A DNA stretch of 36,607 bases from Anaerolineae bacterium. GTDB taxonomy: Bacteria; Chloroflexota; Anaerolineae; Aggregatilineales; Phototrophicaceae. The position numbers and the translations under genes are program-made. The stretch covers positions 1 through 36,607 of the forward strand of contig JAJDXR010000063.1 of assembly GCA_022823165.1 (NCBI GenBank), written 5' to 3'. Shown one piece after another: positions 31,829 to 36,607 of this stretch (position 1 is the first letter of the stretch; the number at the start of each line of letters is the position of its first letter). Below the pieces are notes generated by a model. The model ran no database searches and was not told the DNA's origin. It saw only the letters and a list, made by a program, of their open reading frames with translations.

Positions 31829-33454
31829 GTGCCGTATACATCTAATCAGCCACGCCCGCCCCGCCCTTCCGATGTCGGCCGATCGATTTGGGGTGGCGCG
31901 CCGCTTCCGCCAATTCCGGAGCGCGTACTGGACGGGATACCCGGATTTCTGGCCTGGATTGCGCTGCTTGTGTCCATCGCCAGCGCGGTCGCATTTCCCC
32001 TGACGCTGATGACGATGGCGGCTCTGGTCGCTTGTTATTCCGCCTTCCGCTTTTTCCTGGCCGGCATCGCCAACGGCATTGGCATCCGCCGCATCAAAAA
32101 TTACGAGACCATCGACTGGTATCAGAAGTATCTGGACGACAAGACGCCAACCGCGCTGGACTGGGACAGCGTGCATCATCTGGTCATCATCCCCAACTAC
32201 AATGAATCAATGAAGATACTCTGTCGCACACTGGATCAGCTCAGCCTGCAGCACAACGCCCGGACGCAGATTTCAGTCTTGCTGGCGATGGAAGCCGCTG
32301 AGCAGGATAGCTACCAAAAGGCGCAAAGCTTAAATCGCCAATACGCCGATCACTTCGCCAACGTTTATTTCACCGTGCATCCGCGCGGACTCATCGGCGA
32401 GATGCAATGCAAGTCAGCCAATCTTTCCTGGGCCGTCAGCCGTTTTCTGGAGAATATCGTCGACGAGTATGAGCTTGATACCGAGAATGTCGTGCTGACG
32501 ACCATGGACGCCGACACGCGCTGGCACGTCAACCATTTCGCGGCGCTGACCTACCATTTCGCCATCAACGAAGACCGGCGCCGCACCTTCTGGCAAGCGC
32601 CAATTCGCTATCACGGCAATATCTGGCAAGTCAACCCCTTGATGCGCATCATCAACACCTACGCCACCGCCTTTGAGTTGGCATACCTGGCCGCGCCCTG
32701 GTGGATGGCCATGCCGATGTCGTCGTATTCACTTAGCCTCAAATTGCTGGAGCAGAGCGGCAACTGGGACACGGACGTCATCGCCGACGAATGGCACATG
32801 CTAATCAAAGCCTATTTCGCCACCGGCGGCCAGGTGTCGATTCAGCACATCTACCTGCCCTTCCTGGCTGATTCAACCACCGGCGCCAACATTTTCCAAT
32901 CGATCAGGAACCGCTACAGCCAGACCCTGCGCCATGCCTGGGGCAGCAAAGAAGTAGGTTATATGCTGGCGAAATTGATCGAGAACCCCAGTGTTTTCTC
33001 GTTTAAGTCGCTGAAGCTGCTGCTGCGCATCGCGCATGATATTCTGCTGGCGGGCGCGGGCTGGATCATCTTGACCGTCGGTTCGCAGCTGCCGGTCTTC
33101 TTCCACCCCGATATCGCGCCGGTCAAGCTGGACGGTCTGCTGGCCGCCAGCGACAAACTGGAATTCGCCCTCGCCGGTCTGTCAGTCAGTCATCCAGCCT
33201 GGTTTTTGCTGGCGGTTTCCGGCTTGGTGATGCTGGTGCTGGTGGTCGTTTTTCAAGTACAAGATTATCGGATACGGCCGGAGCGCGTGGCGCCATATAC
33301 CTTGGTCGAGTCGGTGCTTGAGCTGCTGAGCATTCCCTTTATGCTGGTCTTGACGCTGCTGGTGGTCGCGCTGCCCACTTTGGTCGCGCAGACGCGCCTG
33401 CTGCTGGGCATCCCGCTGCAATTCATCGTCACAGACAAATCGGCCGATCGCTGA
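31829..33454 (+). CDS. Membrane GT2-type glycosyltransferase
   Basis: The 541-residue product has two TM helices near the N-terminus (about 38-80), a GT-A domain, and three or four TM helices in the C-terminal third (about 405-530). The donor-binding strand is HHLVIIPNYNES, the metal-binding motif LTTMDADTRWHV, and the acceptor region DVIADEWHML, replacing the commoner ED motif. The position where processive synthases have QxxRW reads RNRYSQTLRHAW. It may build a cell-surface glycan or glycolipid, but nothing shows which. Translation starts at GTG 31829. A REP-like palindrome follows it. Confidence 0.8.
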   Translation: MPYTSNQPRPPRPSDVGRSIWGGAPLPPIPERVLDGIPGFLAWIALLVSIASAVAFPLTLMTMAALVACYSAFRFFLAGIANGIGIRRIKNYETIDWYQKYLDDKTPTALDWDSVHHLVIIPNYNESMKILCRTLDQLSLQHNARTQISVLLAMEAAEQDSYQKAQSLNRQYADHFANVYFTVHPRGLIGEMQCKSANLSWAVSRFLENIVDEYELDTENVVLTTMDADTRWHVNHFAALTYHFAINEDRRRTFWQAPIRYHGNIWQVNPLMRIINTYATAFELAYLAAPWWMAMPMSSYSLSLKLLEQSGNWDTDVIADEWHMLIKAYFATGGQVSIQHIYLPFLADSTTGANIFQSIRNRYSQTLRHAWGSKEVGYMLAKLIENPSVFSFKSLKLLLRIAHDILLAGAGWIILTVGSQLPVFFHPDIAPVKLDGLLAASDKLEFALAGLSVSHPAWFLLAVSGLVMLVLVVVFQVQDYRIRPERVAPYTLVESVLELLSIPFMLVLTLLVVALPTLVAQTRLLLGIPLQFIVTDKSADR

Positions 33455-33519
33455 ACCCGGTCACAAGGCGGGAGTGGTGAACGTCGCGGATACAAATCCC
33501 TTCACGTCGAGAATCGCAG

Positions 33520-33540
33520 GGGCGACCCGATGGGTCGCCC
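33520..33540. repeat. REP-like palindrome after the glycosyltransferase gene
   Basis: GGGCGACCC and GGGTCGCCC flank a 3-nt loop, giving a perfect 9-bp stem. The flanks (GCAGG before, GCAG after) resemble those of the element at 28482-28556. It has no T-run, so it is not a classical intrinsic terminator, although it may protect transcript ends. Confidence 0.65.
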
Positions 33541-33657
33541 GCAGACGCACGATCTTGGCCTTACTTCCAAGTCTCCGCGGAATCACCACTCTCCACAAGC
33601 CTTTCCCCTAGCGTACCCGGTATACATTCCCTATCATAGCCGTTACACACCCTCTAC

Positions 33658-34458
33658 ATGAGGCAGCTGGAAGGACCGGACGTGCCCGAGCAGCGCGTAC
33701 AAAAGATCATGGCGCAGGCCGATATCGGGTCGCGCCGGCAATGCGAAACGATCATCAGCAACGGGCGCGTACAAGTGAACGGCAGGGTCATCGGTCTTGG
33801 CGCCAAAGCCGACCCGCAGAAAGATATAATTCTGGTCGACGGCGTCAGACTTAACGTGGCCTTTGAGGCAGTCTGCATCGTGGTCAACAAACCCAAGGGT
33901 GTGCTTACCTCAAACAAAGCCGAGCCCGATGACAGCCGCCCCACCATCCGCGAACTTATCGAGCTGCCGGGCCACCTCTTCCCGGTCGGGCGCCTGGACG
34001 CCGACAGCGAAGGCCTGCTGATCCTCACCAATGACGGCGCCTTGGCCAACCGCATATCGCACCCGCGTTACGAGCATACCAAGACCTACAAGGTCACGGT
34101 AAAAGGCAAAGTGTCGCGGGCGACTATCGACGCCTGGGAGCGCGGGGTTTGGCTGGATGACAGCCGCACGGCCGCTTGCTCCGTGAGAGCGCTGCAATCG
34201 ACCAAGCGCTCAACCGTGCTGCGCGTCGTTATGCTGGAGGGTCGCAAGCGCCAGATACGCCGAGTCGCCATGCAGCTGGGTCACCCGGTTATGCGTCTGG
34301 TCCGTACGCATATTGGGCAGCTGGGCTTGGGCACCTTGCGCAAGGGCGCCTGGTATCAGCTTGATGCGGACGAAATCGAGGCGCTGCAGACCCCCGCGCG
34401 CGAGCTGGCCGATATCCGCCGCGCCAGACGCGCTCGCAAGCGCAAAGCCAAGCAATGA
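33658..34458 (+). CDS. RsuA/RluB-family rRNA pseudouridine synthase
   Basis: The 266-residue product has an N-terminal S4 RNA-binding domain (about residues 12-58: RVQKIMAQADIGSRRQCETI and VQVNGRVIGLG). The catalytic domain has active-site Asp114 in PVGRLDADSEGLL. KPKGVLTSN and LEGRKRQIRRV are typical of the RsuA/RluB/RluE/RluF group. The likely target is a single uridine in 23S rRNA (RluB-like), though RsuA action on 16S rRNA cannot be excluded. The basic C-terminal tail (RRARRARKRKAKQ) probably adds RNA affinity. It precedes plsC by 18 nt. Confidence 0.92.
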   Translation: MRQLEGPDVPEQRVQKIMAQADIGSRRQCETIISNGRVQVNGRVIGLGAKADPQKDIILVDGVRLNVAFEAVCIVVNKPKGVLTSNKAEPDDSRPTIRELIELPGHLFPVGRLDADSEGLLILTNDGALANRISHPRYEHTKTYKVTVKGKVSRATIDAWERGVWLDDSRTAACSVRALQSTKRSTVLRVVMLEGRKRQIRRVAMQLGHPVMRLVRTHIGQLGLGTLRKGAWYQLDADEIEALQTPARELADIRRARRARKRKAKQ

Positions 34459-34476
34459 ACACCGGCTCATAAGCCC

Positions 34477-35205
34477 ATGTCCTACGATTTGAGCATTGAA
34501 GAATACATGGCTCGGCAGCCCGAGTACGACAAGTGGCGCGGCCTGCTGCATCCACTGCTGCGCGCCGCCGTGCCCGCTTTCTGCAAGGTCGACGTCGAAG
34601 GCTTGCAGCACGTCCCGCGCCACGGCAAGACCTGCCTGATGATCAATCATATCTCTTATCTCGACCCCATCGTCGTCACCGTCAGCATCCCCTTCCGGCA
34701 CACCGTCTCCTTATCCAAAGCGGAGAATTTCGCGATTCCCGTTGCCGGCTGGCTGCTGCGGCGCTGGGGGCACTTCCCGATACACCGCGGCGAATACGAC
34801 CGCAAAGCGCTGATGCAGTCCATAGCGCTGCTGCAGAGCGAGCAGTTGGTGCTGATGGCGCCGGAGGGTACGCGTCATACCGGCGGCTTGCAGCCGGGCA
34901 AGGACGGCCTGGCTTACGTCGCCACCAAAGCCGATGCTGTAATCGTGCCGGCCGCCATTTGCGGGGCTGAAGATTGGCGCAAACGTCTCAAGCGCTTTCG
35001 CCGCGCCTATGCCAAAGTTATCTTCGGCGCGCCCTTTCGCTTCCGCCGGGGCGAAGGCAAACGCCTGCCGCGCCAGGCGCTCTCCGCGATGATCGCCGAA
35101 GCCATGTACCAGTTGGCGCTGACCATGCCCGACGAGTACAGCCATCTGCGCGGCTTTTACAGCGACATCGAAAACGCCAGCAGCGACTATCTGGAGTTCG
35201 TCTGA
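34477..35205 (+). CDS. PlsC-family 1-acylglycerol-3-phosphate acyltransferase
   Basis: The 242-residue membrane-associated acyltransferase probably converts lysophosphatidate to phosphatidate. The catalytic HX4D motif is NHISYLD (His58, Asp63), and the substrate phosphate-binding motif is PEGTRHTGG (Glu130). FPIHRGEYDR and VPAAICGAEDW are blocks III and IV. No strong N-terminal TM helix is present, so it may bind the membrane surface. Its stop lies 2 nt from the convergent kinase stop. Confidence 0.9.
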   Translation: MSYDLSIEEYMARQPEYDKWRGLLHPLLRAAVPAFCKVDVEGLQHVPRHGKTCLMINHISYLDPIVVTVSIPFRHTVSLSKAENFAIPVAGWLLRRWGHFPIHRGEYDRKALMQSIALLQSEQLVLMAPEGTRHTGGLQPGKDGLAYVATKADAVIVPAAICGAEDWRKRLKRFRRAYAKVIFGAPFRFRRGEGKRLPRQALSAMIAEAMYQLALTMPDEYSHLRGFYSDIENASSDYLEFV

Positions 35206-35207
35206 GC

Positions 35208-36275
35208 TCAGCCGTCGTCAATCAGCCTGAGCGCCCAGACAGTCAAGCCCTCGACCGACTCGCCCAAGTTGGCAAAACGCTTGTCCTGCGTGAAGCCGCT
35301 CTGATAGCGGGTGTATATTTGCTGCAGAATCACCAAGAGGCGGAATACGCCCAAGATATGGTAGAAACGCATATCGCGCAGATCGCGCCCGCTCTTCTCG
35401 GCGTAGCGCGCCAGGATTTCGTCGCGCCGGAAGAAGGCGAAGTCGCCGGCCGGCATCGTGCCGATGGCTTTGACAAAAGGCGGATCATCCGGTTGTGTCC
35501 AGTAGGTCAGCAGCATACCCAGGTCCGACAGCGGATCCCCCAGCGTACACATATCCCAGTCAAAAATCGCCACCATACGCGCCGGATCATCTCGCGCGAA
35601 CATGGTATTGTCCAGCTTGTAATCGTTGTGCACCAGCGAATAAAAGTCGCTCTCCGGCTGATGCGCGCTCAGCCAGCCATAGATAGCGTCCACACGGCTG
35701 TCGGCCGCGCCTTTGGCCGCCTGCCAGCGCCGATTCCAGCCCTCAATTTGGCGCTTGATGAAACCGATCGGCCGGCCCAGGTCGGACAAACCCAGAGCCT
35801 CATAATCCACCGCATGGAAGGAGGCCAGAGCATCAACCAGGGCTTGGCTCATACGACGCGGCGCCAAGGGGTCGGCAGCGAAGCGCGCCGGCAGGGAATC
35901 CCGCACGACCAGCCCTTTGCAGCGCTCCATGACAAAGAACGGCGCGCCAATGACGTCTTCATCGCCGCAATAGAGATGGGCGCGCGGGGCAAGGGGAAAG
36001 GCGCGATGCAGCACCGACAGCACACGGTATTCGCGCCCCATATCGTGGGCGCTGGGCGCATAGGGTCCCAGCGGGGGGCGCCGCAAGACATACTCGCGCC
36101 GATGGCCGAATCCCAGCAGATAGGTCAGGTTCGCCTTGCCGCCGCCGAATTGCCGTACGCTCAACCTTTCAGCGGCGCCGGGCAACCTGCCGCGCAAGTA
36201 TTGCAACAGCCGCGCCTCGTCGAACCGTTCATCGGGGCGGACGTCAATCAGGTCATCATAATTCGGCAAAGGCAT
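35208..36275 (-). CDS. APH/ACAD10-type phosphotransferase
   Basis: The 355-residue protein has the aminoglycoside-phosphotransferase/choline-kinase fold. The nucleotide-binding N-lobe includes FGGGKANLTYLL and EYVLRRPPLGPYAPSAHDMGRE, with the usual RRPP-G motif of the ACAD10-like subgroup. The catalytic loop is LVHNDYKLDN and the metal-binding motif IFDWDMCTLGDPLSDLG. This subgroup often sits near acyl-CoA dehydrogenases and may phosphorylate hydroxyacyl substrates, so antibiotic resistance is unlikely. No such dehydrogenase is in the window. A 6-bp inverted repeat (36291-36312) lies in its 5' leader. Confidence 0.88.
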   Translation of the reverse strand: MPLPNYDDLIDVRPDERFDEARLLQYLRGRLPGAAERLSVRQFGGGKANLTYLLGFGHRREYVLRRPPLGPYAPSAHDMGREYRVLSVLHRAFPLAPRAHLYCGDEDVIGAPFFVMERCKGLVVRDSLPARFAADPLAPRRMSQALVDALASFHAVDYEALGLSDLGRPIGFIKRQIEGWNRRWQAAKGAADSRVDAIYGWLSAHQPESDFYSLVHNDYKLDNTMFARDDPARMVAIFDWDMCTLGDPLSDLGMLLTYWTQPDDPPFVKAIGTMPAGDFAFFRRDEILARYAEKSGRDLRDMRFYHILGVFRLLVILQQIYTRYQSGFTQDKRFANLGESVEGLTVWALRLIDDG

Positions 36276-36290
36276 CGCTCTCTCTCATTG

Positions 36291-36312
36291 CCAGCGCATG
36301 CTTCAGCGCTGG
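36291..36312 (-). promoter_or_regulatory. Inverted repeat in the kinase 5' leader
   Basis: CCAGCG and CGCTGG flank a 10-nt centre, 16 nt upstream of the kinase start. It could be an operator or an mRNA hairpin. No promoter hexamers are convincing next to it. Confidence 0.3.
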
Positions 36313-36415
36313 ATCCATCGTCCCCAGTCTAGCACAGCCTCAGGCAAACCAGGACTTGGCTGACACAAAGGAGTGGTAAATAGGCGGTTATGATAGACTG
36401 CGCCGAGCAAACAAG

Positions 36416-36442
36416 AAAGCTCTGCGCTCTCTGTGTACTCAG
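36416..36442 (+). repeat. Dispersed element, copy 4 (diverged)
   Basis: AGCTCTGCGCTCTCTGTGTA then CTCAGT is alignable with copies 1 and 2. It directly joins the 32-bp repeat that follows, just as copy 3 joins it at 28411, but with the CTCGGTGT element in opposite orientation. Confidence 0.5.
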
Positions 36443-36472
36443 TAAGTGCGAGTAAGTAATGAGCATATAGGT
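36441..36472 (+). repeat. 32-bp dispersed repeat, copy B
   Basis: Matches 28411-28442 with a single substitution. Similarity ends where the putative left end of the insertion sequence begins. Confidence 0.8.
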
Positions 36473-36607
36473 GTATGGTTTCGGATTATAATGGGATAAT
36501 TTCATCTAGCCAAAAGGATGCCCTATGGCACAGGTTCTACACCCACGCGCCACAACGACTGAGGCGACCCGTCGAGAAATACAAAATAGTCAAGAGAGCA
36601 TAAACAA
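36472..36607 (+). mobile_element. Left end of an IS481-like insertion sequence (partial)
   Basis: The segment begins TGTATGGTTTCGGATTATAA, a TGT-type terminus. It then carries a TATAAT box (36487-36492), AAGGA, and the start of a transposase frame. The right end lies outside the window, so length and intactness are unknown. Confidence 0.6.
36525..36607 (+). CDS. IS481-family transposase, N-terminal fragment cut by the window edge
   Basis: The first 27 codons encode MAQVLHPRATTTEATRREIQ followed by NSQESIN. This resembles the beginning of IS481-type DDE transposases, which open with a similar 'GQVLHGSATTT' stretch leading into a helix-turn-helix. AAGGA lies about 7 nt before the ATG at 36525. 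The catalytic DDE residues lie beyond the edge. Confidence 0.65.
   Translation, partial: MAQVLHPRATTTEATRREIQNSQESIN

Noticed and set aside
35208..36275. Aminoglycoside resistance gene
   Set aside because: The kinase has the RRPP-G and HNDYKLDN pattern of the ACAD10-like metabolic subgroup, and no resistance context is present.
34974..36332. Plus-strand open frame of 452 codons
   Set aside because: It overlaps the end of plsC and lies antisense to the APH-type kinase, both with intact catalytic motifs. It is a GC-rich shadow frame.

Overview
The window is a gene-dense, GC-rich bacterial chromosome segment of about 36.6 kb with short intergenic gaps and genes on both strands. The gene set suggests a member of Chloroflexota (Anaerolineae-like). 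The pointers are a DUF2344 protein with a matching B12-binding-type radical SAM protein, an RsmD whose usual DPPY motif reads APPQ, a membrane-anchored Mur ligase beside ddl, and GTG/TTG starts often lacking strong Shine-Dalgarno sites. The assignment is from memory of family resemblance; no search was run. There is no CRISPR array, phage or conjugative module, and no tRNA or rRNA was recognised.

Layout. 1-2202 (+): a TPR protein, a UroD-superfamily protein and rsmD. 2199-13069 (-): one long convergent block, argC-argB-argD-argJ-carA-carB-hpt-cca, with gaps of at most 56 nt and several overlaps. Its only clear promoter lies in front of argC. 13169-13627 (-): a small membrane protein. 14084-18068 (+): the principal sigma factor, followed by a strong terminator, then a GNAT acetyltransferase and a multi-TM/GAF-like/HTH-like protein. 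18162-20666 (+): FtsK/SpoIIIE translocase. 20687-22117 (-): two small membrane proteins and an SRAP (YedK/HMCES) protein in one coupled operon. 22198-28186: DUF2344 protein, psuG, a DinB-like/secreted-propeller pair on the minus strand, the radical SAM protein and an alpha/beta hydrolase. 28187-28744: a gene-free stretch filled with repeats. 28745-36275: murF-like, ddl, a GT2 glycosyltransferase, an RsuA/RluB pseudouridine synthase, plsC and an APH-type kinase. The right edge enters an IS481-like insertion sequence.

The most interesting element is the argC leader (12831-13034, minus strand). A near-consensus promoter is followed by a 31-codon open frame carrying four Arg codons, three of them within five codons. 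Next come segments that can form three mutually exclusive hairpins, the last of which is an intrinsic terminator ending just upstream of the argC ribosome binding site. This is the architecture of ribosome-mediated (trp-type) attenuation, here apparently tuned to arginine. It could control ornithine/arginine precursor synthesis, carbamoyl phosphate synthesis and, by readthrough, hpt and cca. Two 11-bp direct repeats 21 bp apart lie just upstream of the same promoter and may bind a regulator.

The second theme is dispersed intergenic DNA. A CTCGGTGT-type element occurs at the left edge, in the 28.2 kb gap (one copy on each strand) and next to the IS at the right edge. A separate 32-bp repeat is shared by the last two places. 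REP-like palindromes lie at 28.5 and 33.5 kb.
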